DNA of 64,000 bases from Streptococcus cristatus ATCC 51100 (GCF_011612585.1 NZ_CP050133.1:1-64000), one strand, 5' to 3'. Counted from the first letter of the stretch, positions 1-8,378 are shown. Notes: generated by a model from the sequence alone, not told the origin. Translations and numbers: made by a program.

Positions 1-101
1 CCCATGCGGACGACTTCCCAACGATTGGCCTTCTTGCCCGTCGACTTAATGGTACAGGCATGGGGCTTTTTCATTTCTACAAAAGTTCCAAGTTCGTACA
101 T
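1..101 (-). CDS. DUF951 family small protein, N-terminal fragment
   Basis: The gene runs off the left edge of the window, so only its first 33 codons are present. They read MYELGTFVEMKKPHACTIKS and continue with a Lys/Asn/Arg-rich stretch (TGKKANRWEVVRMG). This is the beginning of the small DUF951 (YyzM-type) protein that commonly sits just after dnaN in Firmicutes. A purine-rich GGAGA Shine-Dalgarno lies just upstream on the minus strand. The biochemical function is unknown. The family assignment rests on the K-P-H-x-C motif and on position, so it is good but not certain. Confidence 0.8.
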   Translation of the reverse strand, partial: MYELGTFVEMKKPHACTIKSTGKKANRWEVVRM

Positions 102-219
102 CTTCTCTCCTTTTGACAATCTTTTTTTATTATCTTAGAAATACAGATTGGCGCTTCTCTCAACCCTAGCTGTATTATACCACAAGTTTAGAATCAGCTG
201 GCTTGTAAATGATCAAAAT

Positions 220-250
220 AAGACAAGGCGGATTGAGTCAACCTTGTCTT
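220..250 (-). terminator. Intrinsic terminator after dnaN
   Basis: On the minus strand, 9-bp arms AAGACAAGG and CCTTGTCTT enclose a 13-nt loop and are followed by TTATTTTG. The structure starts 13 bp after the dnaN stop codon and ends the dnaA-dnaN transcript before the DUF951 gene. Confidence 0.75.
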
Positions 251-262
251 AAATCTTATCTT

Positions 263-1399
263 CTAATTGGTACGGACTGGCGTGATCAGCTGGATAAAGT
301 TTTCAGCATCTTCGCTTGGCACCAAGGTGAAAGGCCGAACAGCTGAAATAAAGCTAATGGTCACCTTCTCACTATCGACTGCCTTTAGCGCTTCGATCAG
401 GTAGGTAGGATTGAAGCTGATGGTCAAATCTTCTCCTGACACACTTTCTGTATCAATTTCTTCATTCACGCGCCCAACTTCTGGTGAATGGACATGAGCG
501 CTGACAATGCCTTTCACAATTTCTAGTTTCACTGTTCCATTTTGGGTCGCATTAGACAGAAGACGAGACCGTTCCATGGCATGACGTAAATTATTGGTAT
601 TAAAGGTCACAACGCTTGAAAATTCTGTCGGAATCAGGCGGTCTGTGTCAGGATAGTTTCCTTCCAGCAGGCGTGTATAGAAGCTGATATTTTCACTTCT
701 AAAGAGAAGTTGATTATTGGCAAAGAAAACCTCTACTGTTTCAATTTCATCTGTGAAAACAGCTGTAAATTCACGCAGAGAGCGGCTAGGAATTACCACA
801 TCAAAATCGTCACCCTTCTTGTCCAAAGTAATTTTCTTTTGGCTCATCCGGTGAGAGTCTGTCGCAACTGTTTTGAGGGATTGATTATCTGTCAAGACAA
901 AATGAACACCCGTCAAAATAGGACGACTTTCTTGCGTACTGGCAGCAAAAGCTGTCTCATTGATGATATTTTTGAGGACTTTTGTTTCTAAAACCAAAGG
1001 ATTGCTAGTAGAGACTTCCTGGATACGTGGGTATTGATCTGCATCTTTTCCTTTTAGAGTAATTTCTGATTTTCCGCTGGTAAGGACGATTTGTTTTTGC
1101 TCAATTTCTTTGAAATCAAGCACGATATCTGGCAAGCTAGAAATGACATTGATAAAGAAATTTGCTTCAAGGAGGATAGAACCTGATGAATTAATTAAGA
1201 GCCCGGCATTCTCATTTTGCACTGAAATGAAGTTTTCAATGGAAATTTGGCCATTTGAACCAATCAAGGTAATGCCTTCTTTCGTTACATCAATTTTAAC
1301 AGTTGATAAAATTGGAATAGCGTTTTTTGTACTAATAGCTCTTTTAGTTGTATTCAAAGCTTGTAAGAATAAATTTTTATTAATAGAGAAGTGAATCAT
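263..1399 (-). CDS. dnaN: DNA polymerase III subunit beta (sliding clamp)
   Basis: The 378-residue product has the standard length of the Firmicutes beta clamp. The clamp is the ring-shaped dimer that tethers DNA polymerase III to DNA and recruits other repair and replication proteins through its hydrophobic pocket. The protein begins MIHFSINKNLFLQALNTTKR and ends with the typical ITPVRTN tail; the three clamp folds span the full length. A strong AAGGAGTC ribosome-binding site lies 3 bp before the ATG. It follows dnaA in the conserved dnaA-dnaN order and the 157-bp gap carries DnaA boxes. Nothing is unusual about the gene. Confidence 0.97.
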   Translation of the reverse strand: MIHFSINKNLFLQALNTTKRAISTKNAIPILSTVKIDVTKEGITLIGSNGQISIENFISVQNENAGLLINSSGSILLEANFFINVISSLPDIVLDFKEIEQKQIVLTSGKSEITLKGKDADQYPRIQEVSTSNPLVLETKVLKNIINETAFAASTQESRPILTGVHFVLTDNQSLKTVATDSHRMSQKKITLDKKGDDFDVVIPSRSLREFTAVFTDEIETVEVFFANNQLLFRSENISFYTRLLEGNYPDTDRLIPTEFSSVVTFNTNNLRHAMERSRLLSNATQNGTVKLEIVKGIVSAHVHSPEVGRVNEEIDTESVSGEDLTISFNPTYLIEALKAVDSEKVTISFISAVRPFTLVPSEDAENFIQLITPVRTN

Positions 1400-1556
1400 A
1401 GGGACTCCTTTTATTATTTATGATTATTAAGTTAATAGTAATAGTAGTTCTTGTGGAAGCTGTGGAAAAATGGAGCAAAGTATTTAAAATCAAGTTTTAA
1501 GACTTGTTCACAACCTGTGGAAAAAACTTTAGATTCGTTCAATCTTTTCCACACCC
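1400..1556. other. oriC part 1: DnaA-box cluster between dnaA and dnaN
   Basis: The gap contains three 9-mers identical to or one step from the DnaA box consensus: TGTGGAAAA at 1461-1469 and 1516-1524 (minus-strand boxes TTTTCCACA) and TTTTCCACA at 1545-1553. A weaker TTGTTCACA lies at 1504-1512. AT-rich DNA surrounds them. DnaA boxes between dnaA and dnaN are a standard part of the Firmicutes origin; the exact unwinding site cannot be fixed by eye. Confidence 0.8.
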
Positions 1557-2912
1557 TTATTTTATCTTGTTTTTGATATTTTCGATTTCAAGTCGCAAGC
1601 TATCGTCAGTTTCGAGTCGATTTTTGATTTTTCCATGCGCGTGAATGACTGTTGTATGGTCTTTGCCGCCAAATTCTCGCCCGATTTTTGGTAGGCTATT
1701 GTCTGTTAGTTCGCGGGCTAGATACATGGCTACCTGTCTAGCTAAAACGATATTTTGGACTCGACGACTTCCCTTCATTTCCTTGACACTGACGCCATAG
1801 AAATTGCCGACCTCAGATTGGATTTTTTCAATCGGAATGACTGTTACCTGACTAGAATCCTGCTTGCGAGCTCGAATGGCTTCGGCAGCAATGTCAATCG
1901 TAATTTCCTTGAGATTGCGGACTCTTGCAATGAGCGTAATATCATTGAGCGCCCCTTCTAGGTCACGGACATTCGAGTCAAATTGTCCGGCGAGGTACTC
2001 CAATGTATCATTAGGGAAAATATAGTCCAGATTTTCGATTTTGTTTCGGAGGATGGCAATCCGCGTTTCAAAATCAGGTGGTGTAATATTTTGAGTGAGG
2101 CCCCATTTGAAGCGCGTGACCAAGCGTTCTTCCAAATTATCAAGATGATCTGGACTGCGGTCGCTGGTCAGCACAATCTGCTTGTTATCTCCGTGCAGGG
2201 CGTTAAACGTATTGAAGAATTCTTCCTGGGTAGAGACTTTTTTTCCGCCAAGAGACTGGATATCATCAATCAAGAGCAAATCCAAGCTCCGATAGATTTT
2301 TTTGAAATTATCCATGTCTCCGAGCCGTAGATGCTCCAGAAAGTCATTGATAAAGGTTTCCGCCGGAATATATTTTACACGCGCATCAGGAATATTTTCT
2401 AAAATTTGATTGCCAATAGCATTTAGTAAGTGGGTTTTTCCTAACCCTGGTCCGCCATAGATAAATAGTGGATTATAGGTAGTTGCTAGATTTTCAGACA
2501 CAGCCAAGGCTGCTGCTTTAGCCCAGATATTCCCGTCCCCTTGTACAAAATTATCAAATGTATATTTAGCTTTTAATCCAGTATCAATTGGCGGCAAACT
2601 TGGCCGAAATGGAGCTTTTTCAGGAAGTTCTTCCAGCTGATATTTAGAAATACTGTCATGTCCTGCCTCTTCAAAGACGTATTTGGCCGTGATTTGATCG
2701 TTGAAAATTTCAAAACCAGCTGTGAGAATAACGCCCACTAAGTTTTGTTCCCAAAATAGCTGTTTGACTGGGCTATCAAGAAAGATAGTGGCCTGATTAT
2801 TTTCAATGGCTATCAATTTTGCTTCTGCAACAAAAAAATCATAGGTTGTCTGTTTTAGCTGAGCAGCGGAAAGTTCTAAAATTCTTCGCCAAAATTCTTG
2901 CTCTTTGGTCAT
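1557..2912 (-). CDS. dnaA: Chromosomal replication initiator DnaA
   Basis: This AAA+ initiator binds DnaA boxes and unwinds oriC. The 451-residue protein shows the expected order: an N-terminal helicase-loading domain (about 1-85), a variable linker, the ATPase domain with Walker A GGPGLGKT at 153-160 and Walker B LLLIDDIQ at about 212-219, and a C-terminal DNA-binding domain carrying the DnaA signature [13 protein letters not shown] strong AGGAGGAGG ribosome-binding site fixes the ATG. DnaA boxes lie on both sides of the gene, consistent with it marking oriC and with autoregulation. Confidence 0.98.
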   Translation of the reverse strand: MTKEQEFWRRILELSAAQLKQTTYDFFVAEAKLIAIENNQATIFLDSPVKQLFWEQNLVGVILTAGFEIFNDQITAKYVFEEAGHDSISKYQLEELPEKAPFRPSLPPIDTGLKAKYTFDNFVQGDGNIWAKAAALAVSENLATTYNPLFIYGGPGLGKTHLLNAIGNQILENIPDARVKYIPAETFINDFLEHLRLGDMDNFKKIYRSLDLLLIDDIQSLGGKKVSTQEEFFNTFNALHGDNKQIVLTSDRSPDHLDNLEERLVTRFKWGLTQNITPPDFETRIAILRNKIENLDYIFPNDTLEYLAGQFDSNVRDLEGALNDITLIARVRNLKEITIDIAAEAIRARKQDSSQVTVIPIEKIQSEVGNFYGVSVKEMKGSRRVQNIVLARQVAMYLARELTDNSLPKIGREFGGKDHTTVIHAHGKIKNRLETDDSLRLEIENIKNKIK

Positions 2913-3117
2913 TGCCTCCTCCTTTTCAAAAAATTATTCTCTATGTCGACTCTCATTTTAACATAAAAAGACTAAGTTTTCCACAAGTTGTGGAGAAAAA
3001 ATAACATTGTTTATAAGACTTATCCACAGATTGTGGATTATTAATTAAATCCTTATTTTTCAATATTTTAGGCTACTTTTAAAGGTGGAAAAGTCTGTTA
3101 GTTTGAAAAAAGAAAAT
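2913..3117. other. oriC part 2: DnaA boxes upstream of dnaA
   Basis: The non-coding stretch holds TTTTCCACA (2977-2985), TGTGGAGAA (2989-2997, minus strand), the perfect consensus TTATCCACA (3020-3028) and TGTGGATTA (3032-3040, minus strand). The first two form an inverted pair across AGT, and the last two are another closely spaced inverted pair. Very AT-rich DNA follows. The spacing resembles the box arrays of Bacillus and Streptococcus origins, so this is a likely core origin segment and dnaA promoter region. Confidence 0.8.
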
Positions 3118-3140
3118 AACAGCCCTATTTCAGGCTGTTT
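3118..3140 (-). terminator. Intrinsic terminator overlapping the parB stop
   Basis: On the minus strand AACAGCC and GGGCTGTT pair around TGAAATA, followed by a T-rich tract (ATTTTCTTTTTTC). The left arm covers the last parB codons and the stop codon. Confidence 0.75.
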
Positions 3141-3904
3141 ATAATTCTTTGATACTCTTCCTCGTTTTCAAAAGGAATAACGATCTTTCCTTTTGAAGAA
3201 TTTTTTAATTGAATGGAGACATTGAGTCCAAGGATTTTTTTCAATCTTTCTTCTTCCGAATGGGAGAAAATTTCTTTGTTCTTTCTGTTCTTTGACTTTT
3301 TTTTCTTTTGTAATGAAAGTTCAAGAGCACGAACGGATAAATTATCTTGAATGATTCTGTCCAGCCAAAAAATTTGCTCTTCCTTTTTTAGTGGGATGAG
3401 GAGACGAGCATGCCCTTGCGAAATCATTTCCTCTTTGACAGCGTCCAGCATAAAATCTGGTAGCTGTAACAAGCGGACAAGATTACTGATGTAAGGCCGA
3501 GATTTTCCCATAATTCTTGCAATTTCTTCATGGGTCAGACCTTTCTCAATCAGATGCTGATAGGATTCCGCTTCTTCGATCGGATTGAGGTCCTCCCTTT
3601 GCAAATTCTCGATGATGGCCTGCTTCATCATGTCATCGTCAGATAGGTCTTTAATAAGGGCAGGAATGTTTTCTAAGCCAGCAATCTTAGCAGCTCTGAA
3701 TCGTCTTTCACCTGCTAAAATTTCGTAACCAAATAAGGAAGATCTTCTCAAAATAATGGGCTGGATAATTCCATTTTCTTTAATAGAAGCTGCCAATTCA
3801 TTTATTTTCTCTTGAGAAAAGTTTTTTCTAGGTTGATAAGGATTTGTTCGAATGTCTTTTAGTGGTATGTATTGATAATTTTCCATTTGTATATAGCATA
3901 ACAC
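3125..3904 (-). CDS. parB: Chromosome-partitioning protein ParB (Spo0J)
   Basis: ParB is a CTP-dependent clamp that loads at parS sites, spreads around the origin and recruits SMC condensin. The protein carries the ParB N-terminal nuclease-like domain with IPLKDIRTNPYQPRK near the start, the CTP-binding LAGERRFRAAK motif and AIIENLQREDLNPIEEA, then a KorB-type helix-turn-helix (GLTHEEIARIMGKSRPYISN) and a lysine-rich linker. The AAAGGTG ribosome-binding site is correctly spaced for the ATG at 3904, giving 259 residues; an internal ATG at 3886 is too far away. Streptococci generally have no ParA partner. It follows htrA on the same strand, and three parS sites lie elsewhere in this window. Confidence 0.95.
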   Translation of the reverse strand: MLCYIQMENYQYIPLKDIRTNPYQPRKNFSQEKINELAASIKENGIIQPIILRRSSLFGYEILAGERRFRAAKIAGLENIPALIKDLSDDDMMKQAIIENLQREDLNPIEEAESYQHLIEKGLTHEEIARIMGKSRPYISNLVRLLQLPDFMLDAVKEEMISQGHARLLIPLKKEEQIFWLDRIIQDNLSVRALELSLQKKKKSKNRKNKEIFSHSEEERLKKILGLNVSIQLKNSSKGKIVIPFENEEEYQRIINSLK

Positions 3905-3948
3905 ACCTTTACGATTGTGTAAAGGTATGTTGACAATTATGTAAAGGC

Positions 3949-5127
3949 TTAGTTGTCACTTAAGTCCTGGGTTGATTTGGTCAATTTGATGGTTGTAGTA
4001 GCTTCTTTACCATCTCTAAAGTAAGTCACTTTCAGTTCATCTCCCAGAGAGTGTCTGTAGAGAGCAGATTGTAAATCACTGGTTGACTCGACATCCTTAT
4101 CGTCAACTTTTGTGATGACGTCGTATTTCTGAAGTTTATTTTCAGCAGGCATTCCTTCTTGTACAGAGCGGACAAGGATACCTGATTTTACAGATGAAGG
4201 CAGACGTAATTTTGCTAAGTCAGAAGTGGCGATATTAGATAAATCGAGCATTTGGATACCCAGAGCAGGACGAGTCACTGTTCCATTTTTCTCTAGTTGC
4301 TTGATAATATTGACAACATCGTTTGATGGAATTGCAAAGCCCATGCCTTCTACAGCAGTTTGACCATTGTGAGAGATTTTGCTGGACGTAATACCAATAA
4401 CTTGCCCTTGGATATTGATGAGTGGGCCACCAGAGTTACCAGGGTTGATAGCAGCATCTGTTTGCAAGGCAGTCGTCGAAATATTTTGGCCGTCTTCAGA
4501 TTGCAAGGTTACATTTCTACCCAAACTAGAGATGATTCCTTGTGTAACAGAGTTAGCATATTCTGTTCCGAGAGGGCTTCCGATAGCAATAGCAGTTTCT
4601 CCTACTGTCAGGGAGTTGGAATCTCCAAATTCAGCTACATCTTTCACCTTTTCAGAGCTAATTCTTACTACAGAAATATCAGAATAAACATCTGACCCCA
4701 CTACTTCACCAGGAACCTTACTACCATCTGCTAGTAGAATATCGGGATTTTTTGCTCCATTTAGCACGTGAGTATTGGTAACAAGGTAGGCATATTTTCC
4801 TTCCTTCTTATAAATGACACCTGATCCCTCACTAGCTACTTGAGGATCACTGGTTGATTCATTATTGATCACTCCTTCCTGATTAGAACCTGTATAAGTA
4901 ATTACTGATACAACTGCATTTTGCACCTTTTTTACAGCCTTTGTGGTGTCGGTTGTATTTTTATAAGACGTTGATACAGTGGTCTTTGAGCTAGAAGGGC
5001 TAATATTAGCCATTTTATTATTAAGAAATGCAGTGGCTAAATTTCCTAGGCTTCCGCCAATAAATCCTACAACTAAAACAATAAAAAGCAACAAAGATTT
5101 TTTAAAGAAATTTGAAGCGTTTTTCAT
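3949..5127 (-). CDS. htrA: Serine protease HtrA (DegP/DegQ-like)
   Basis: HtrA is a membrane-anchored, surface-exposed quality-control protease. In pneumococcus it degrades misfolded proteins and limits competence by digesting the peptide pheromone. The 392-residue protein has one N-terminal membrane anchor (about 10-36), a Ser/Thr-rich linker, a trypsin-like domain with an intact catalytic triad (H120 in TNTHVLNG, D150 in YSDISVV, S232 in PGNSGGPL) and one C-terminal PDZ domain from about 275. The upstream region carries a perfect CiaR box (5172-5188) next to a TATAAT -10, so control by CiaRH is likely. parB follows 44 bp downstream and may be cotranscribed. Confidence 0.96.
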   Translation of the reverse strand: MKNASNFFKKSLLLFIVLVVGFIGGSLGNLATAFLNNKMANISPSSSKTTVSTSYKNTTDTTKAVKKVQNAVVSVITYTGSNQEGVINNESTSDPQVASEGSGVIYKKEGKYAYLVTNTHVLNGAKNPDILLADGSKVPGEVVGSDVYSDISVVRISSEKVKDVAEFGDSNSLTVGETAIAIGSPLGTEYANSVTQGIISSLGRNVTLQSEDGQNISTTALQTDAAINPGNSGGPLINIQGQVIGITSSKISHNGQTAVEGMGFAIPSNDVVNIIKQLEKNGTVTRPALGIQMLDLSNIATSDLAKLRLPSSVKSGILVRSVQEGMPAENKLQKYDVITKVDDKDVESTSDLQSALYRHSLGDELKVTYFRDGKEATTTIKLTKSTQDLSDN

Positions 5128-5155
5128 ATTTTCCTCCTTGATTACAATTGATGAA

Positions 5156-5188
5156 ATTATAGAAATCTATTCTTAATTATAACTTAAA
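5156..5188 (-). promoter_or_regulatory. htrA promoter with CiaR box
   Basis: Read on the minus strand, TTTAAG-TTATA-ATTAAG (5188-5172) matches the published CiaR consensus NTTAAG-N5-WTTAAG exactly. It is followed after 10 bp by TATAAT (5161-5156). The second half-site therefore occupies the -35 position, the geometry of CiaR-activated promoters such as pneumococcal htrA. Confidence 0.8.
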
Positions 5189-5329
5189 ATTCACAAGTTT
5201 TCCACAACTTGTGGAAAACTTATAAAAAATGTTGATAGAGGTTAGAAAATACATAGATTCAACCAGTTTTCCATAAAAAACTGATGTGAATAAAATGTGA
5301 AATCCATGTGGATATGATAGAATGGAAAT
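5189..5329. other. oriC part 3: DnaA-box cluster between htrA and rlmH
   Basis: Divergent intergenic DNA with TTTTCCACA (5198-5206) and TGTGGAAAA (5210-5218) as a perfect inverted pair around ACT. TGTGAATAA (5285-5293, a consensus TTATTCACA box on the minus strand) and TGTGGATAT (5307-5315) follow. It lies about 2 kb from the dnaA-proximal boxes. It may be an outlying origin element or a DnaA-responsive control region for htrA, rlmH or downstream competence genes. Confidence 0.6.
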
Positions 5330-5809
5330 ATGAAAATAAAGCTTGTAACCGTTGGAAAATTAAAAGAAAAGTATCTCAAGGATGGAATTGCTGAATATGC
5401 TAAACGTCTGAGTCGATTTTCTAAGTTAGAAATTGTGGAATTAGCAGACGAAAAAACACCAGATAAGGCCAGTGAGGTAGAAAATCAGCAAATCCTTGAA
5501 AAAGAGGGAAATCGGATCTTAGCAAAAATCTCTGAACGAGAATTCGTGGTTGCTCTAGCTATTGAAGGAAAACAATTTCCTTCAGAAGAGTTTAGTTCGA
5601 TCTTGAACGACATCACAGTCCGTGGCTTTTCTGATATTACATTTGTTATTGGTGGCAGCTTGGGGCTGTCTCCTGCTGTCAAAAAAAGAGCTAATCTACT
5701 GATGAGTTTTGGAAAATTGACCCTGCCCCATCAACTGATGCGCCTTGTTTTGGTAGAGCAGATTTACCGTGCTTTCATGATTCAACAGGGAAGTCCCTAC
5801 CATAAGTAA
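5330..5809 (+). CDS. rlmH: 23S rRNA (pseudouridine1915-N3)-methyltransferase RlmH
   Basis: RlmH is a SPOUT-family methyltransferase that uses S-adenosylmethionine to methylate pseudouridine 1915 in helix 69 of 23S rRNA. The 159-residue length is exactly that of the family. The AdoMet-binding trefoil knot is seen as [17 protein letters not shown] and [20 protein letters not shown], and the protein ends with the near-invariant GSPYHK. It starts at an ATG after DnaA-box-rich intergenic DNA, with only a weak ribosome-binding site. It lies divergent from htrA and just ahead of a tRNA-Arg and comCDE, the usual streptococcal order. Confidence 0.97.
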   Translation: MKIKLVTVGKLKEKYLKDGIAEYAKRLSRFSKLEIVELADEKTPDKASEVENQQILEKEGNRILAKISEREFVVALAIEGKQFPSEEFSSILNDITVRGFSDITFVIGGSLGLSPAVKKRANLLMSFGKLTLPHQLMRLVLVEQIYRAFMIQQGSPYHK

Positions 5810-5812
5810 ATC

Positions 5813-5841
5813 TTGACGATACTAGATTTTTCTGATAGAAT
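5813..5841 (+). promoter_or_regulatory. Promoter of tRNA-Arg
   Basis: TTGACG (5813-5818) and TAGAAT (5836-5841) are separated by exactly 17 bp and end 11 bp before the tRNA. Confidence 0.7.
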
Positions 5842-5852
5842 GAAAAGGTATC

Positions 5853-5926
5853 GGTCTCATAGCTCAGCTGGATAGAGCATTCGCCTTCTAAGCGAACGGT
5901 CGCAGGTTCGAATCCTGCTGGGATCA
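5853..5926 (+). tRNA. tRNA-Arg (anticodon TCT)
   Basis: A 74-nt cloverleaf. The acceptor arms GGTCTCA and TGGGATC pair with two wobbles, the anticodon stem TTCGC/GCGAA encloses CTTCTAA (anticodon TCT, reads AGA), and the T arm has GGTTCGAATCC. It has its own promoter and a terminator immediately after. Confidence 0.95.
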
Positions 5927-5944
5927 TAATATACATTACTCAGA

Positions 5945-5967
5945 CACGAAAACTTTCGTGTTTTTTT
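5945..5967 (+). terminator. Intrinsic terminator after tRNA-Arg
   Basis: CACGAAA and TTTCGTG arms followed by seven T residues. It separates rlmH/tRNA-Arg transcription from the comC promoter. Confidence 0.85.
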
Positions 5968-5987
5968 ATTATATTTTTGAGAAAACG

Positions 5988-6054
5988 ACATTTCAGGAAT
6001 AAAAAATGACATTTCAGGGAAAGATGACAGATTATTTGAAATTTTATTTATAAT
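5988..6054 (+). promoter_or_regulatory. comCDE promoter with ComE direct repeat
   Basis: Two perfect copies of ACATTTCAGG lie at 5988-5997 and 6009-6018, 21 bp apart centre to centre (two helical turns), 30 bp before a TATAAT (6049-6054). This matches the architecture of ComE-dependent early competence promoters, in which phosphorylated ComE binds a CAnTT-CAG-type direct repeat. It predicts autocatalytic induction of comCDE by its own pheromone. Confidence 0.85.
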
Positions 6055-6102
6055 AGATCTTGTAAGGTAACACTTACGAAAAAATATTTAGGAGAATCTA
6101 TT

Positions 6103-6228
6103 ATGAAAAATACTCAGAAAAACTTTAAAACAATCGCTCAATTCCCAGCCTTGAATGAAAAAGAACTTAAAGAAGTTCTTGGAGGAGATTTTAGAAAGAT
6201 AGGCCTTCCTCGAATTATTTTTAAGTAA
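6103..6228 (+). CDS. comC: Competence-stimulating peptide precursor ComC
   Basis: A 41-codon gene. Residues 1-28 form a double-glycine leader (MKNTQKNFKTIAQF...LKEVLGG), cut after GG by the ComAB exporter. The mature pheromone would be the 13-mer DFRKIGLPRIIFK. Like other streptococcal CSPs it starts with an acidic residue, has Arg at position 3, a hydrophobic core and a basic C-terminus. AGGAG sits 8 bp before the ATG. comD starts 22 bp downstream. The leader and context make the identification firm; the pherotype is one I cannot assign to a species by memory. Confidence 0.95.
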   Translation: MKNTQKNFKTIAQFPALNEKELKEVLGGDFRKIGLPRIIFK

Positions 6229-6250
6229 AGGAAGTAATTAGGAGATAAAA

Positions 6251-7576
6251 ATGATATTAAACTTCATTTTATGGTTTATATGTGAATTAATAGAAATTTT
6301 TGCAATTGTAAAAATATATAAAAAAGTAGAGAGTAAAGTAAAATCTAGATTTTACTTTATTTGTCTTTGTATTTTTACAGTTATTATTGCTCCTTTAGCA
6401 TCTCTGATTAATTTATTACTCTATTACATCATCTTAATGGTGCAACCTTTCCTTTTTTATGCTTATTTTTATAAGAAAGAAAAGTTGCCTAATTATCTTT
6501 CTTTATTTTTATCTTTTTTCCTTTATTTAGCAACTCAGGCTTCGTCTACCTTTTTTTCAGTTATTATTTCATCTATTACAGGGGATCAATTTGTAAAAAG
6601 TAATTGGGCTATCTTTTATATCACGATAAATAGTATCTCTGTTTTGTTTATGCTAAAATCCATTGATTATTTTGAATTTCAACTGAGAGATTTTAAAGAC
6701 TCTTCCTTTAAAAAGACAGTTCAAAAGACTAATATTTATTATTTTCTAACGATTCTCATATTGAATGTTTCGCATTGGTTAAGTGAAGACGATCATTTTA
6801 ATAGTTTTAGCAGTATGCTAGCGACTATTTGTTTCTTGATCTTTATGACGACTCTTTTCTATTTGAAGGCAATTCGGGAAAAGTATGAAAAAGAAGAGGA
6901 GATTCGACAAAGAGAATTGGAACAGTTGCAGCTGCAGCAGTATACAGATGAAATTGTCTCTCTCTATAATGAAATTCGTGGTTTCCGTCATGATTATGCT
7001 GGCATGCTGACCAGCTTTCAGACGGCCATCAATACTCAAGATATCAAGGAAATTGAAAAAATATATCAAGAAGTTTTAGTTGATGCAAATTTAAAATTAC
7101 GCTCGGATAAATACACTTATTTTGATTTGAACAATGTTGGTGACTCAGCTCTCCGAAGCGTTATGACGGAGACTTTATTCAAAGCGCGTGAGCACCAGAT
7201 TGATTTGACATTCGAAGTCAAAGATCCTGTTGAGAAATTACCGATTAAGCTATTAGATGTGGTAAGAATGGCTAGTATATTGCTAAACAATGCTGTTGAA
7301 GGCGCAATCGAAAGCTATGAAAAAATGATTCATGTGACTTTAGTTCAACTCGATACGGAGATTATTTTTGTTGTAAAAAATTCCCGCAAGCAAAGAAAAT
7401 TAGATTTAGAAGAAATTTATGAACCAGAGTTCTCAACGAAAGGTTATCGAAGAGGCCTAGGTTTAAATAATCTGAAAGAAATTTTAGAGAATTATGAATA
7501 TATCATGCTAGATACAGAAATAAGTAAGTATGATTTCACCCAAGTATTAACAATTAAAAGAAGGAATAGTTTATGA
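6251..7576 (+). CDS. comD: Competence pheromone receptor histidine kinase ComD
   Basis: ComD is the membrane sensor kinase (HPK10 family) that detects the ComC-derived peptide and phosphorylates ComE. The 441-residue protein has about six or seven hydrophobic segments in residues 1-206, a charged coiled-coil stretch (about 208-235), then the phosphoacceptor motif EIRGFRHDYAGML with H247, the N-box LLNNAVEGA and a glycine-rich GYRRGLGLNNL ATP lid. It overlaps comE by 4 bp (ATGA), indicating translational coupling. The N-terminal half is expected to be pherotype-specific and to have co-evolved with the unusual CSP. Confidence 0.95.
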   Translation: MILNFILWFICELIEIFAIVKIYKKVESKVKSRFYFICLCIFTVIIAPLASLINLLLYYIILMVQPFLFYAYFYKKEKLPNYLSLFLSFFLYLATQASSTFFSVIISSITGDQFVKSNWAIFYITINSISVLFMLKSIDYFEFQLRDFKDSSFKKTVQKTNIYYFLTILILNVSHWLSEDDHFNSFSSMLATICFLIFMTTLFYLKAIREKYEKEEEIRQRELEQLQLQQYTDEIVSLYNEIRGFRHDYAGMLTSFQTAINTQDIKEIEKIYQEVLVDANLKLRSDKYTYFDLNNVGDSALRSVMTETLFKAREHQIDLTFEVKDPVEKLPIKLLDVVRMASILLNNAVEGAIESYEKMIHVTLVQLDTEIIFVVKNSRKQRKLDLEEIYEPEFSTKGYRRGLGLNNLKEILENYEYIMLDTEISKYDFTQVLTIKRRNSL

Positions 7577-8316
7577 GAATCTTAGCATTAGAAGATACTT
7601 TAGCCCACCAAGTCCGCATGGAAAAAACTTTAGCAGAGATTGCTGAAGAAATGGGTCTCGATATCCAGGTAAAAATCACAGGAAAAATTCAGGAATTTAA
7701 GGACTACGTCGAAAATGAAGATGTCAATCAGATTTATTTTCTGGATATAGATATTAAAGGGGAAGAGACCAAAGGACTGGAGGTCGCTCGTTTTATTCGT
7801 CATCATAATCCATATGCTATTATTGTCTTTGTAACTTCAAAATCAGAGTTTGCGACCATGACCTTTAAATATAAAGTATCTGCTCTTGATTTTATTGATA
7901 AGGATATTAACGATGATTCGTTTAAAAAACGTATCAAAGATTGTATCATTTATACGAAAAACACCTTAATTACAAACACCAATATGGTTGATTACTTTGA
8001 ATACAGCTATCGAGGCAATGATGTGCGCGTGCCATTTAATGATATTTTGTATATCGAAACCTCAAGCTCCTCCCATAAGTTACGGATGGTCGGAAAAAAC
8101 TTTATAAAAGAATTTTATGGAACGATTGCCAGTGTTCAAGAACAGGATGAGAAAACCCAACGTTTCTTTGCTTCCCATAAATCTTTCTTAGTCAATATCG
8201 ATAATATCTGCGATTATGATAAGAAAACAAAGGAAATTATATTTTATGAAGGCCGTCGTTGCCCTGTTTCTAGGCTAAGAACAAAACATTTAAAAGAAAT
8301 TTTAAAAAATAAATAA
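7573..8316 (+). CDS. comE: Competence response regulator ComE
   Basis: ComE is the response regulator of the competence quorum-sensing circuit; phospho-ComE activates comCDE, comAB and comX. The 247-residue protein has an N-terminal receiver domain with phosphoacceptor D58 (FLDID), acidic pocket E7-D8, and a conserved FVTSK switch region. A C-terminal LytTR DNA-binding domain covers about 138-245. The direct repeats at 5988-6018 are its probable target. Two tRNAs with their own promoter follow. Confidence 0.96.
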   Translation: MRILALEDTLAHQVRMEKTLAEIAEEMGLDIQVKITGKIQEFKDYVENEDVNQIYFLDIDIKGEETKGLEVARFIRHHNPYAIIVFVTSKSEFATMTFKYKVSALDFIDKDINDDSFKKRIKDCIIYTKNTLITNTNMVDYFEYSYRGNDVRVPFNDILYIETSSSSHKLRMVGKNFIKEFYGTIASVQEQDEKTQRFFASHKSFLVNIDNICDYDKKTKEIIFYEGRRCPVSRLRTKHLKEILKNK

Positions 8317-8323
8317 AAAACTG

Positions 8324-8351
8324 TTGACAAAGATTCAAAACCTGATATAAT
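8324..8351 (+). promoter_or_regulatory. Promoter of tRNA-Glu/tRNA-Asn
   Basis: Consensus TTGACA (8324-8329) and TATAAT (8346-8351) with a 16-bp spacer, starting just after the comE stop codon. Confidence 0.85.
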
Positions 8352-8378
8352 AGAATATGTTCTGAAAAGAACATATAT

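Noticed and set aside
1755-2330. Plus-strand open frames inside dnaA
   Set aside because: Overlap a confirmed essential gene on the other strand and have no ribosome-binding site or domain.
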